Positions 1 through 8,725 of a stretch of 64,000 bases of DNA are shown here, in pieces. Location of the stretch: positions 1-64,000 of the forward strand of contig CAZLMW010000032.1 of the NCBI GenBank assembly GCA_964560875.1. The letters run 5' to 3'. The position numbers were made by a program, and so were the translations under genes. Numbering within the stretch: position 1 is the stretch's first letter; each line of letters starts with the position of its first letter. This DNA is from CAZLMW01 sp964560875. Lineage in GTDB: Bacteria > Myxococcota_A > UBA9042. Under the pieces are notes generated by a model, which was not told the DNA's origin, searched no databases, and saw only the letters and a list, made by a program, of their open reading frames with translations.

Positions 1-109
1 TGGTTACAACGGCCGCCACGACCATCACGACGGCCAGCTCGATGAGCGTGAAGCCGGCCTCGTGGTGAGTCCGGTTTCGTGATCGATGTGGGGCGCCGAC
101 CGCGGACAT
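1..109 (-). CDS. GspH-like pseudopilin, N-terminal fragment
   Basis: This is the start of a type IV pilin-like protein that leaves the window at its left edge, so only 36 residues are visible. They contain a prepilin peptidase signature, EAGFTLIELAVVMVV, after a short hydrophilic leader: cleavage after the Gly, then N-methyl-Phe and Glu at +5. The chosen ATG lies 6 bases beyond the gspG stop, so the two genes are probably co-translated. Its place directly after gspG matches the minor pseudopilin GspH of type II secretion systems. With the body of the protein missing, GspI or another minor pseudopilin cannot be excluded. Confidence 0.75.
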   Translation of the reverse strand, partial: MSAVGAPHRSRNRTHHEAGFTLIELAVVMVVAAVVT

Positions 110-115
110 CGTCTG

Positions 116-559
116 CTATTCGCCTTGCTCTTCGCCGTAGCAGATGTCGTCTTCGGAGCCTTGGCGCTTGTCGTCGCCGCTGCTGCACAGCGTGAAGCCG
201 TCACCGTCGGCCGAGAACTGGATCTCGCGCTTCCACGGGTCCTTCAGGTTGGCCTTCTTGAGCTTGGCGCGCTTGCCTTCGGTCAAGGCCTCGAGCGACT
301 CAGGGTAATCGCCGTTGCGCGCCTCGTACGCCTCGATGACCGCGCCGATCGTGTTGATCTGAGCGCGCGCCGTGTCCTCTTTGGCGTCGCCGAGCATGCC
401 GAACACGCCGACCGCGAGCGCCGAGCCCATGATGCCGATGATCACGATCACGACCATGATCTCGATAAGCGTCATGCCTTTTTGGCCACGCGCTACGACC
501 ACGCCGCTGTCCTTGACCACTTCGGCCTCCAACTCTTGCATCGTCTCGTGGTTTTCCAT
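116..559 (-). CDS. gspG: Type II secretion major pseudopilin GspG
   Basis: This 147-residue protein is the main subunit of the periplasmic pseudopilus that pushes substrates through the secretin. It has a leader of about 28 residues, then the prepilin peptidase site KGMTLIEIMVVIVIIGIMG, with Gly before the cleavage point, Met at +1 and Glu at +5. After the hydrophobic helix come the GspG-typical region around 'NGDYPESLEALTEG' and 'KDPWKREIQF'. The C-terminal 'SSGDDKRQGSEDDICYG' contains the Asp-rich calcium-site region of the family. The ATG is preceded by a GGGAGG ribosome binding site. It lies fifth in a gspC-D-E-F-G-H operon. A longer than usual pre-leader is the only oddity. Confidence 0.95.
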   Translation of the reverse strand: MENHETMQELEAEVVKDSGVVVARGQKGMTLIEIMVVIVIIGIMGSALAVGVFGMLGDAKEDTARAQINTIGAVIEAYEARNGDYPESLEALTEGKRAKLKKANLKDPWKREIQFSADGDGFTLCSSGDDKRQGSEDDICYGEEQGE

Positions 560-624
560 CGCTACCTCCCGGTCTTTCCGACCGCATTCTCTCTATGCGG
601 CGTACTGCCGCCTCGTCCTTTTCA

Positions 625-1881
625 TCAACCGCTGATCGCCCGCGTCAATTGCATCATCGGCAGCAAAATCGCCGCGACGAGGAACGCGACGATGAGGCCC
701 ATGCCCACGATCATCAGCGGTTCGAGGATCGAAGTGAGCGCGCCAACGCGGCTATCGACCTGGTTTTCGTAGCTCTCGGCGACGTTGGTCAGCATGTTCT
801 CAAGCTCTCCGGAGCGCTCGCCGATCGCGACCATGTGCACGACCATCGGCGGGAATTCTTCGCTCCGCTTGAGCGGTCCGCTGATCGAATCGCCCTCACG
901 GATGGCGCCTCGCGCGTCGCTCAGGACCTTCGCCAGGATCACGTTGGCCACGACGTTCTCGACGATCTCCATCGCGGTCAGCAGCGGCACGCCCGAGTTG
1001 AGCAACGTGCCCAGTGTCCGGGCGAAACGGGCGATCGCGATCTTGCGGACCAGGTCGCCCATGACCGGGACCTTGAGTAGGAATGCGTCCCAAATCGGCC
1101 GACCTTTCTCCGACTGTCGCCAGCGGTTGAAGGCAACGAATGCGCCGGTCGCGGCGAGCATGAGCAGCGGCCACCACGACTGCAGCAGGTTGGAGACGAA
1201 GATCAGGATCTGCGTGATGATCGGCAGGTCGGCGCCGAGGTCCTCGAACATGATCGTGATCTTCGGGACCACGAGCACCATCATCGCCATCACGATCATC
1301 GTCGCGATGAGCAGCATGATGACCGGGTAGGTGAGCGCGCCGATGATCTTGTTGCGCAACCGAACCTGGCTCTCGGTGAATTCGGCCAGGCGCTGCAGCA
1401 CGAGGTCCTGGGTACCCGAAGACTCGCCCGCGCGGACCATGTTGACGTACGTCGGGCCGTAGACCTTCGGGTGCTTCGCGAGCGCCTTGTAGAAGCTCAG
1501 GCCTTCGTTGACGTCGGTACGCACCTGCGAAAGCACACGTTTGAGCTTGGGGTTTTCGACCTGTTCGACGATCGCGCTCAGCGAATCGACCAACGGCACA
1601 CCGGCCTTCTGCAGTGTCGCCAGTTGCCGCGTGAACTCCGCGACATCCATCGGCGAGATGCGGGTCAGCAGCTCCGTAAGGTCGATGTCGGCCGAGCCGG
1701 ATTGCTGCTTGACGCCGGCCTTGACCTTGCCTTTGCCTTTGCCTGATTCGCGTTTGTATTCGGTGAGGTAGATCTTCTCGCGTCGCAGCGCGGCCTTGAG
1801 GGCCTTGACGCTCTCCGCATCCATGACGCCCTTGACGGTTTTGCCGCCCGGACCCTTACCGACGTAATTGAAAACCGCCAC
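625..1881 (-). CDS. gspF: Type II secretion inner-membrane platform protein GspF
   Basis: This 418-residue protein is the polytopic inner-membrane platform that couples the ATPase GspE to pseudopilus assembly. The N-terminus (AVFNYVGKGPGGKTVKGVMD) is the usual GspF opening. The two T2SSF domains follow, with the family motifs 'FTRQLATLQKAGVPLVDSL' and 'FARTLGTLLNSGVPLLTAME', each followed by hydrophobic membrane helices near residues 180-205, 225-245 and 385-410. The start is a GTG six bases after the gspE stop; the GGAG that serves it lies over the end of gspE, which suggests translational coupling. Length and domain order are normal for the family. Confidence 0.95.
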   Translation of the reverse strand: MAVFNYVGKGPGGKTVKGVMDAESVKALKAALRREKIYLTEYKRESGKGKGKVKAGVKQQSGSADIDLTELLTRISPMDVAEFTRQLATLQKAGVPLVDSLSAIVEQVENPKLKRVLSQVRTDVNEGLSFYKALAKHPKVYGPTYVNMVRAGESSGTQDLVLQRLAEFTESQVRLRNKIIGALTYPVIMLLIATMIVMAMMVLVVPKITIMFEDLGADLPIITQILIFVSNLLQSWWPLLMLAATGAFVAFNRWRQSEKGRPIWDAFLLKVPVMGDLVRKIAIARFARTLGTLLNSGVPLLTAMEIVENVVANVILAKVLSDARGAIREGDSISGPLKRSEEFPPMVVHMVAIGERSGELENMLTNVAESYENQVDSRVGALTSILEPLMIVGMGLIVAFLVAAILLPMMQLTRAISG

Positions 1882-1887
1882 GACGCG

Positions 1888-3612
1888 CTACTCCACCGCC
1901 GCGGTCGCGATGCGGACCACTTCTTCGACGGTCGTTTGGCCGGCCATCGCCTTGAGCGCGCCGTCCATCAAGAGCGTCTTCATACCGCCCTTCAACGCCG
2001 CCTTCTTGATCTGTCCGGCGTCGCCGCGATCGACCACGATGCGCTTCACTTCCTCATCGGGGCACAGCAGCTCGTGCAGACCGGAGCGTCCCGCGTAGCC
2101 CGACATCCCGCATTCGGAGCAGCCGACCGCCGAGAAGAACGTCGCCGTCTTCAGCCCCGGGTCATCGGGCGACAGGCCGAGCTGTTCCATCTCCAACGCG
2201 GTGATTTGGTGCGGCGCTTTGCAGTCGCGGCACAGCACGCGGATGAGGCGTTGGGCGAGGATTCCGATGACCGACGACGACAGCAGGAAGGGCTCGACGC
2301 CCATGTCGATAAGACGCGTAAACGTCGACGACGCGTCGTTGGTGTGAACCGTGCTGAACACGAGGTGACCGGTGAGCGACGCTTGCACTGCGATCTCGGC
2401 CGTCTCGAGGTCTCGAATTTCGCCGACCAGCACCACGTCCGGGTCCTGGCGCAGCGTGGCGCGAAGGCCGCGAGCGAACGTGAAGTCGATCTTCGGGTTG
2501 ACCTGCATCTGGCCGATACCTTCGAGCTGGTATTCGACCGGATCTTCGATGGTCAGGATGTTGACGTCGGGCTGGTTGATGGTGACGAGCGCGGAGTACA
2601 GCGTGGTCGTCTTACCGGAACCGGTCGGTCCGCAGCAGAGCACGATGCCGTTGGGGCGCCGGATGAGGCCGTCGAGCAGGTCCCGATTCTCCGCGCGCAT
2701 ACCGAGCGCTTCGAGATCCAGGGTGGTTGAAGTCTTGTCGAGCAGACGCATCACGATCCGTTCGCCGTGCGCGGTCGGAATCGTGGAGAGACGAAGATCG
2801 ATGTCGCGGCCGGCCACCTTGATGCGGATACGGCCGTCTTGCGGCAAACGCTTCTCGGCGATGTTCAGGCCGCCCATGATCTTGATACGGCTGGTGATCG
2901 ACGGCTGAAAGCGCTTCGGGGCGCGAACGACCTCGTGCAACACGCCGTCGCGCCGAAAGCGGAACAGCACGTACTTTTCCATCGGCTCGATGTGAACGTC
3001 CGATGCGCGCTCCTTGGCGGCCTGGTTGAGCACGGAGTTGACGAGGCGAATGATCGGCGCCTCGTCGTCTTCGTCGAGGATGTCCTTGGACTCTTCGAGC
3101 TCCTGGGCGATGTCGCCGATGCCGTCTTCTTTGGCCATGTCGTCAACGACCTGGTCGGCGCGAGCGCGACGGTCAAAGGCGAAGTTCACCGCTTCATTGA
3201 GCACCTCGGGGCTCACCAGCAGCGGTACGATCGTCGCTTGGTCGTAGAGCACCCGCAGGTCGTCAAGCACGTCGACCGACAGCGGATTGGACATCGCGAC
3301 CTCGAGCCGGCCCTCTTCGTGGCGCACGGGCAAGACGCCGGCTTCCTTCGCGTAGCTCATCGAAAGCGGCCCGACCAACGAGGCGTCGATGGTCTCTTCG
3401 TCGACACCGTCGGCCACTTCCATGCCGAACTGCGCGCCGAGCGCCTCGGTGAGCTGCCTTTGCGTGATCGCCTTGTGACCCAGCAACAGCTCGCCGATCA
3501 GCCCGCCACGCTCGGTCTGGATCTCGAGCGCGGTGTCGATGTCGGACGCCGTGCATGCGTCGCGGTCGACGAGGATTTCACCGAGCGGTCGTGGGTCGAT
3601 CATCAGGCTCAT
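1888..3612 (-). CDS. gspE: Type II secretion ATPase GspE
   Basis: This 574-residue cytoplasmic hexameric ATPase powers type II secretion. The N-terminal 150 residues are a GspE-N/MshEN-type domain that would contact GspL. The C-terminal motor has Walker A GPTGSGKT (328-335), an Asp box around 'TIEDPVEYQLEGI', Walker B 'DPDVVLVGEIRD' and a His box 'ASLTGHLVFSTVHTNDA'. A C-terminal zinc module is visible as CxxC pairs in 'CRDCKAPHQ' and 'CSECGMSGYAGRSG'. An acidic linker near 160-185 is a local peculiarity. The ATG at 3612 is used; a second in-frame ATG lies three codons downstream. It sits between gspD and gspF. Confidence 0.96.
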   Translation of the reverse strand: MSLMIDPRPLGEILVDRDACTASDIDTALEIQTERGGLIGELLLGHKAITQRQLTEALGAQFGMEVADGVDEETIDASLVGPLSMSYAKEAGVLPVRHEEGRLEVAMSNPLSVDVLDDLRVLYDQATIVPLLVSPEVLNEAVNFAFDRRARADQVVDDMAKEDGIGDIAQELEESKDILDEDDEAPIIRLVNSVLNQAAKERASDVHIEPMEKYVLFRFRRDGVLHEVVRAPKRFQPSITSRIKIMGGLNIAEKRLPQDGRIRIKVAGRDIDLRLSTIPTAHGERIVMRLLDKTSTTLDLEALGMRAENRDLLDGLIRRPNGIVLCCGPTGSGKTTTLYSALVTINQPDVNILTIEDPVEYQLEGIGQMQVNPKIDFTFARGLRATLRQDPDVVLVGEIRDLETAEIAVQASLTGHLVFSTVHTNDASSTFTRLIDMGVEPFLLSSSVIGILAQRLIRVLCRDCKAPHQITALEMEQLGLSPDDPGLKTATFFSAVGCSECGMSGYAGRSGLHELLCPDEEVKRIVVDRGDAGQIKKAALKGGMKTLLMDGALKAMAGQTTVEEVVRIATAAVE

Positions 3613-3660
3613 GGCGGCTGCTATCGTGGCTCTCTTGCTAACGGGCTACTGGAGGGCGGG

Positions 3661-6381
3661 CTACTTGCCGGCCTTGTGCTTGGCGGCGGGCGCGGACCTC
3701 TTTGGGGGCGCGGCCCGGCGGGCTTTCTTCGGCGCCGATTTCTTGGGCGGATCCGGCAACTCGATGACCTGCACACCACGGCTGGGAGCTTCCCGCTCGC
3801 CTTTGCGCTTGGCGAAGGGATCGTAGTCGAGGTCGTGCTGATCGGGCGGCCCGACGAGGTCGACGTCCGCGTTGTCGTAGTACGCCTTCTCCATCAGCTT
3901 GCGCTCCTTGGCGGCGCGCTCGACAGACTGGAACACACGCTGCAACACGCCGGTCTTCTTGCGGAAGTCGATCTTGCCGTCGTACTCCTTGCGCTTGGTG
4001 GCGAGGGCGTCGGCGAACTCCCGAATCTGCGTCATCTTCTCCTCGTGGATGCGTCGTAAATCGCTGGGATCTTTGATGATATGCGGCACGATGATGAGCT
4101 GCAGATTCTTCTTCTCGACGCGCTTGGTCGACTTGCGGAAGAGGATGCCGATGAGCGGCAGGTCGCCGAGGATCGGGATCTTCGCGACGCCGGTGCTTTC
4201 GCGGTCGGTGATGAGGCCGCCGATGACCACGGGCTGCTGGTCGCGGACGACGACCGTGTTGGATACCTTGCGCTTGGACGTTGTCGGTCCGAGGTTGGGG
4301 TCCATCGCCTCGATCTCGTCGAGCTGCTCTTCGATCTTCAGCTTCACGAAGTCGCTCTCGTTGATCTGCGGGGTGATTTTCAGCGTCAGGTCGACATCGA
4401 CGTGCTGAACCATCGCGCCCACGCCGCCGAGTCCGCCGAGCGCGCCGCCGAGACCACCGAGCGCGCCACCAAGAGCACCGCCGGCCGCGCCACCGGCGAG
4501 TCCACCGAGCGCGCCAAGACCGCCGAGTCCACCCAGCGTCGCGGACCGGTAGGGAACCTTGCGACCGACCTGGATCTCAGCGTCTTCGTTGTTGAGCGTG
4601 AGGATGTGCGGCGTGCTGAGCACGTTGACGTCCGAGTTCTCCTGGATCGCCTGGACGAGGAAGCCAAACGCCGGGATGGACAGCGTGACGCCGGCCGGAA
4701 CCGCGCTGCCCGTCGCGCCGCCGGTGTTGCCCGTGCTCACGTCGAGCAGCGGTCCCTGCATACCAGCGGCGAGACCACCGGATTGCAGCTGGCTCAGGTC
4801 CACGCCTCCCATGCCGAGGCCACCGAGCCCGACCAGGAACGGCACCGTTTCACCGCCGATATCGAACGTGGTGCCCGCCGAACCCGCGATCTGCATTGTG
4901 CGGTTCTTCGAGGTGCTGATCTCCATGATCACGGCCTCGACATAGACCTGCTTGCGCCGGCGGTCGAGCCGCTCGATGACACGCGACAAGCTGAGGTAAT
5001 CCTTCAGCGACGCTTCGATCACCAGCGAGTTGGTCGCCTTATGAGCGGTGATCTTGACCTCGCCTTCGAACAGCGCCGCCGTTCCGCCCCGCTTGGACTT
5101 GCCGCGACGACGGCTTCGACCACGACGACTGCCGCCGCCGCCACCGGCGAGTGAACTCAGCGTGCTCGCGAGGTCTTCAGCGTCGGCGTTCTCGAGCCGG
5201 TGGATGTGGATCTGGCCTTCACCCGGGATCGGCACATCGAGCTTGCGAATCAGCGCGTCGACTTTCAGGTAGCTCGTGCGCGTGCAGATGAGGATGAGCT
5301 GGTTGGTCCGCTCGTCGGAGATGGCCTTGGAGATCTTGACCGACGTCAGCGCTGAACCGGAACGACGGCTGCGGCGGCGACGGCTCTTGGTCTCAAAGAC
5401 CTTGTTGATCTTGTCGAGCACTTCCTTGGCCTGCATGTGCTGCACCGGCCGAATCCAGATCTTCTCCTTGCCCAGCGGCACGTCGACGTCCTTGAGCAGC
5501 TTCATCATGCGGCGGATGTTGGCGCCGGTGTCGGTGATGATCAGCGTGTTGTTCGCCTCGTAGATGAAGATGTCGCCGCCCTTGGACTTGAACTTCTGAA
5601 GCAGCTGCTGGACCTCTTTGGCCTCGATGTGCTCGAGCCGAATCAGGCGCGTGACGATGCCGTCGTTGTTCGGCACGCCCTGCTTGATGCCGTAGACCGC
5701 GGTGCCCGACGGGCGCGCCTGGTTGCTGTCGATGATGTGGTAGATCTTGCCGCGGCGAGCGAGCGTCATCCCGTTTACGTGCAGCATCGAGAGGAACGCG
5801 CGGTAGGCCTCGTCCACGGTCACCGGCTGCGGCGACAGGATCGTCACTTTCGCGCCCCGACGGCTGGTCGCGACCAGGAAGTTGCGGTTGAGCCAGCACG
5901 AAATCAGCTTCGTGATCGACTCCAGCGGGGCCTGCTCGAAATCGAGCGTGACCAATGCGTTGCGCGGCAGTCGCCGGCACTTGATGTCCTTATCGAAGTT
6001 GCTCTTGAACGTGACCATGTCCTCGATGGCCTTCTCGTTGGGATCGCGGGCGGGGTTCTTGCCGGCAGAGGGGCCGGAGCCTGCCGAGTTGACGCGGGGC
6101 GCGGGTGTGGGCGCGGCGCTGTTCTTGGCGACCTGCTTGCCGACCTTCGCGGGGTCGTATTTCGGGTCGAGCTTGCTGCGAACCTTCTTGCGCTTGAACA
6201 CGCCGACGCTGCCCTTGGACTTGACCGAGCGCTTGCCGGACTTGTTGAGCGTGCCGGCGCCGGCGCGAACCGGGATGTTGCGCGACTGGGCGTCCACCGC
6301 AGCGGGCGCGAGCACCGACCCGGTCACGAACGCGGCGGCAAGCGCGGCGGCGCACAAACTTGATGGTGTCGTGAATCTCAA
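3661..6381 (-). CDS. gspD: Type II secretion secretin GspD
   Basis: This 906-residue protein is the outer-membrane secretin that forms the exit channel. It has a Sec signal peptide, a basic Lys/Arg-rich segment, an N0 domain (VTLDFEQAPLESITKLIS) and N1-N3 repeats, with a basic loop (KSRRRRSRRSGS) near residue 335. The secretin domain ends with the family motif 'PILGDLPLIGILFRKS' and 'LQLIIVPHIIKD'. The start is a TTG backed by an upstream AGAGGA; the nearby ATG is in another frame and hits a stop at once. Oddities are a glycine/leucine/alanine-rich low-complexity insertion inside the secretin domain (about 4390-4540) and a Lys/Pro/Ala-rich C-terminal tail. Confidence 0.95.
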   Translation of the reverse strand: MRFTTPSSLCAAALAAAFVTGSVLAPAAVDAQSRNIPVRAGAGTLNKSGKRSVKSKGSVGVFKRKKVRSKLDPKYDPAKVGKQVAKNSAAPTPAPRVNSAGSGPSAGKNPARDPNEKAIEDMVTFKSNFDKDIKCRRLPRNALVTLDFEQAPLESITKLISCWLNRNFLVATSRRGAKVTILSPQPVTVDEAYRAFLSMLHVNGMTLARRGKIYHIIDSNQARPSGTAVYGIKQGVPNNDGIVTRLIRLEHIEAKEVQQLLQKFKSKGGDIFIYEANNTLIITDTGANIRRMMKLLKDVDVPLGKEKIWIRPVQHMQAKEVLDKINKVFETKSRRRRSRRSGSALTSVKISKAISDERTNQLILICTRTSYLKVDALIRKLDVPIPGEGQIHIHRLENADAEDLASTLSSLAGGGGGSRRGRSRRRGKSKRGGTAALFEGEVKITAHKATNSLVIEASLKDYLSLSRVIERLDRRRKQVYVEAVIMEISTSKNRTMQIAGSAGTTFDIGGETVPFLVGLGGLGMGGVDLSQLQSGGLAAGMQGPLLDVSTGNTGGATGSAVPAGVTLSIPAFGFLVQAIQENSDVNVLSTPHILTLNNEDAEIQVGRKVPYRSATLGGLGGLGALGGLAGGAAGGALGGALGGLGGALGGLGGVGAMVQHVDVDLTLKITPQINESDFVKLKIEEQLDEIEAMDPNLGPTTSKRKVSNTVVVRDQQPVVIGGLITDRESTGVAKIPILGDLPLIGILFRKSTKRVEKKNLQLIIVPHIIKDPSDLRRIHEEKMTQIREFADALATKRKEYDGKIDFRKKTGVLQRVFQSVERAAKERKLMEKAYYDNADVDLVGPPDQHDLDYDPFAKRKGEREAPSRGVQVIELPDPPKKSAPKKARRAAPPKRSAPAAKHKAGK

Positions 6382-6447
6382 GACTTCATCCTCTGGCGTT
6401 GGGAGCCCGCCGTCGATCTGGACATTTGTATAGCAATCTCAGCACGT

Positions 6448-7452
6448 TCAGCGGATCATGTAGCGGAGCGTTTTGAGCATTCCGCCGCGTTCGATTTGCA
6501 CGGTCAGGCGGCTCTTGTTCTTGAGCGCCTCGTACAGCGACAGCGCCTTGTTCGGGCTGTCGATGCGGCCACCGTTGATGACCTTGACGATGTCGCCGTT
6601 CTTGAAGCCGATGTTCGAGAACAGCGACGTGCCCCGCATGCCGATCATGCGGAAGCCGTCGTACTTGCCGTTGTGGTAGTTGGGAACGACGCGAGCCTGC
6701 TGGCCCAACGACGCGAGATTCTTGAGCTTCGAATTGATGACCTTGCGCTCAATCTGGTAGCTCGTGTCCGAGATTCGGCGCACGCCAACAGCCACTTGCC
6801 GCCGCGGCCGCTTGGACCGTGACGGTTTGGCACGCTTGCTCTCACGCTTGGTCGGTCGCGCGCTCGCCGTCGCCTTCGGGGCATTGGGACGCGGCCACAG
6901 CGGCGCGATCGTGAGCTTTCCGGCCTCCTCGAGGATCAGGTACGTGCGCCGGATCGCGTGCACCTTCGCCTGGCCGCCGAGCAGATCGAAACCGGGCGTG
7001 ACGATCTTCTGGTTCTTCCGTTCGACCTCGACCGTCGCGCTGGAGTACTCCGACGGCGTGACGACCATCGTTCCGAGCAGCTTGATCGGCAGCGACGTCA
7101 CTTCGTAGGTGGCCTCAAGCTCGTCGGGCTCATCGTTTTCGTCGTCTTCGGGCTCTTCTTCTTCGGGCTCTTCTTCTTCGGGCTCGTTTTCGTCCATGTC
7201 GTCGATCAGGAACGGGCTCGCACCGTCCATCCGACCCGCAGCGCTGTCACTGGCGCGCGCGGAAGCCAGGCGCTGTTCGAGACGGCTCTTGCCGCCTGCC
7301 TTCTTCAGCCCCACCAGCGACACATCGGTCGATGATCGCGAGGCGAGCTGCATCGCGACGAAACCGTTGATCGACCCCGCCAGCAGGTAGGCGATGATGC
7401 CCAACCCGACGACGTTGATGGCCCAGAAATGGCGCTTTAGCAGCGTTTGCAT
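6448..7452 (-). CDS. gspC: Type II secretion coupling protein GspC
   Basis: This 334-residue protein links the inner-membrane platform to the secretin. It has a short cytoplasmic N-terminus (MQTLLKRHFWAINVVGLG), one transmembrane helix, and a periplasmic homology-region domain (SLPIKLLGTMVV... then 'KIVTPGFDLLGGQAKVHAI'). It ends with a PDZ-like domain recognisable from 'FRMIGMRGTSLFSNIGFKNGDIVKVINGG'. An acidic run of Glu/Asp/Pro around residues 85-105 separates the helix from the HR domain, and a Lys/Arg/Ser-rich linker precedes the PDZ part. An upstream in-frame TTG (7464) could add four residues; the ATG is preferred because it gives the standard N-terminus. It is first in the gsp operon, behind a sigma-54 promoter. 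Confidence 0.92.
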   Translation of the reverse strand: MQTLLKRHFWAINVVGLGIIAYLLAGSINGFVAMQLASRSSTDVSLVGLKKAGGKSRLEQRLASARASDSAAGRMDGASPFLIDDMDENEPEEEEPEEEEPEDDENDEPDELEATYEVTSLPIKLLGTMVVTPSEYSSATVEVERKNQKIVTPGFDLLGGQAKVHAIRRTYLILEEAGKLTIAPLWPRPNAPKATASARPTKRESKRAKPSRSKRPRRQVAVGVRRISDTSYQIERKVINSKLKNLASLGQQARVVPNYHNGKYDGFRMIGMRGTSLFSNIGFKNGDIVKVINGGRIDSPNKALSLYEALKNKSRLTVQIERGGMLKTLRYMIR

Positions 7453-7511
7453 CGTGTAAACCAACGCGAGCGGCCCGCAGACGGCGCGGCTGCTCTCCCG
7501 CCCTCCTTAGA

Positions 7512-7527
7512 AGCAAAGGTCGTGCCA
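7512..7527 (-). promoter_or_regulatory. Sigma-54 promoter of the gsp operon
   Basis: Read on the minus strand this is TGGCACGACCTTTGCT. It has the -24 element TGGCACG and the -12 element TTGCT at the correct spacing and agrees with the RpoN consensus (TGGCAC-N5-TTGCA/T) at essentially every conserved base. The start point would fall near 7501, giving a leader of about 50 bases before the gspC ATG. This implies control by an enhancer-binding activator whose gene is not in the window. No upstream activator site was identified. Confidence 0.75.
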
Positions 7528-7639
7528 GAATGCACAAACTCTAAGTGTTGATAAAAATGGGTCTTTTGGAACGGGGCCGCCGACGGGGCCACGATCTTTT
7601 AGCACCGCATCGGGTCCGGTTTCGTCATCGCGTGACAAA

Positions 7640-8713
7640 ATGACAAAATGGCCGCCAATGTTCTGGCCGTATCCCGCCGTCCGCCCGCTCTTCGTCGCCG
7701 CCGTCGCGATGGCGTGCGCGTGCTCGGATCCGGCGGCGACCGAAGATGTGGCCGACAACGGATCTGCGGTTGGTGAAGACGTCGACGACACGACCGGCGG
7801 TGGCGCCAAGGACACGGGCGCGACAACGAACGACGGCGGCGGCGTGAAGTTGGACGTCGATGATCCGGGCAAACCCGACACCGGCTGCGTGAAAGTCTGC
7901 CTCGGCAAGATCTGCGGGCCGAACGGTTGCGGCGGTGTCTGCGGGTTTTGCGCGACCGGGCAGTTCTGCGCCAAGGACGGCAGCAAGTGCCAGGAGTACT
8001 GCAAACCCGACTGCACGACGCTCGACGGCGCGGTCAAGAAGTGCGGGCCGGACGGCTGCGGCGGAAGCTGTGGCAAATGTCCCAAGGCGTACACGTGCGG
8101 CATCGACTTCCTCTGCCATGCGGCCGACTGCAAGCCCGACTGCAAGCTCGCCGCGGGCGGCGCCAAAAAATGTGGCGACAACGGCTGCGGCGGGTTGTGC
8201 GGGACCTGCGCCGAGGGCGACCTCTGCGATGCGTCCGGGACCTGTAAACCAGGACCTTGCAAGGGTATTCCGGCCCAGGGCGTGTGCGACGGGAGCATCC
8301 TCAAGACCTGCAAGGGCAACGGCGTGACTGCGCAGAAAGTCCTCGTCGATTGCGCGGCCCAGGGTGGCGGACCCAACAAGATCTGCGGCTGGGATCCCGG
8401 CAACAACGTTTTCGCGTGCATCGACAAGCCCCCGTGTACGGCCGATTGCTCGCTCAAGGACGGCGGCAAGAAGCAGTGCGGCTCGGACGGCTGCGACGGC
8501 AAGTGCGGCGTCTGCCCCAAGGGTTGGTCGTGCCCCGGCGGCCTCTGCAAACCCGAAGACGGCGGCGATTGTGGCTTTCTGCCCGCTCAGGGCAAGTGCG
8601 ATGGCAACGTCTGGATCTTCTGCAACACCGGCAAGATCAAGAAGTATGACTGCGGCAAGGTCGGTCAGAAGTGCATGTACGACAGCGCCATCGCCAAATT
8701 CACGTGCAAATAG
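7640..8713 (+). CDS. Cys-rich repeat lipoprotein
   Basis: This 357-residue exported protein has a hydrophobic N-terminus ending in AVAMACACSD, a plausible lipobox with Cys26 or Cys28 as the acylated residue, followed by an Asp/Thr/Gly-rich linker. The body has four copies of a Cys/Gly motif of the form C-G-x-[DN]-G-C-x-G-x-C-G-x-C (for example CGPDGCGGSCGKCP and CGDNGCGGLCGTCA), each preceded by a 'C-KPDC' type pair. Two longer non-repetitive segments start with 'GxxPAQGxCDGxxxxxC'. The function is unknown. The cysteine pattern suggests a disulfide-stabilised surface protein of the kind common in Myxococcota. It diverges from the gsp operon, and its ribosome binding site is weak. Confidence 0.85.
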   Translation: MTKWPPMFWPYPAVRPLFVAAVAMACACSDPAATEDVADNGSAVGEDVDDTTGGGAKDTGATTNDGGGVKLDVDDPGKPDTGCVKVCLGKICGPNGCGGVCGFCATGQFCAKDGSKCQEYCKPDCTTLDGAVKKCGPDGCGGSCGKCPKAYTCGIDFLCHAADCKPDCKLAAGGAKKCGDNGCGGLCGTCAEGDLCDASGTCKPGPCKGIPAQGVCDGSILKTCKGNGVTAQKVLVDCAAQGGGPNKICGWDPGNNVFACIDKPPCTADCSLKDGGKKQCGSDGCDGKCGVCPKGWSCPGGLCKPEDGGDCGFLPAQGKCDGNVWIFCNTGKIKKYDCGKVGQKCMYDSAIAKFTCK

Positions 8714-8725
8714 CGCCGGTGCCGG

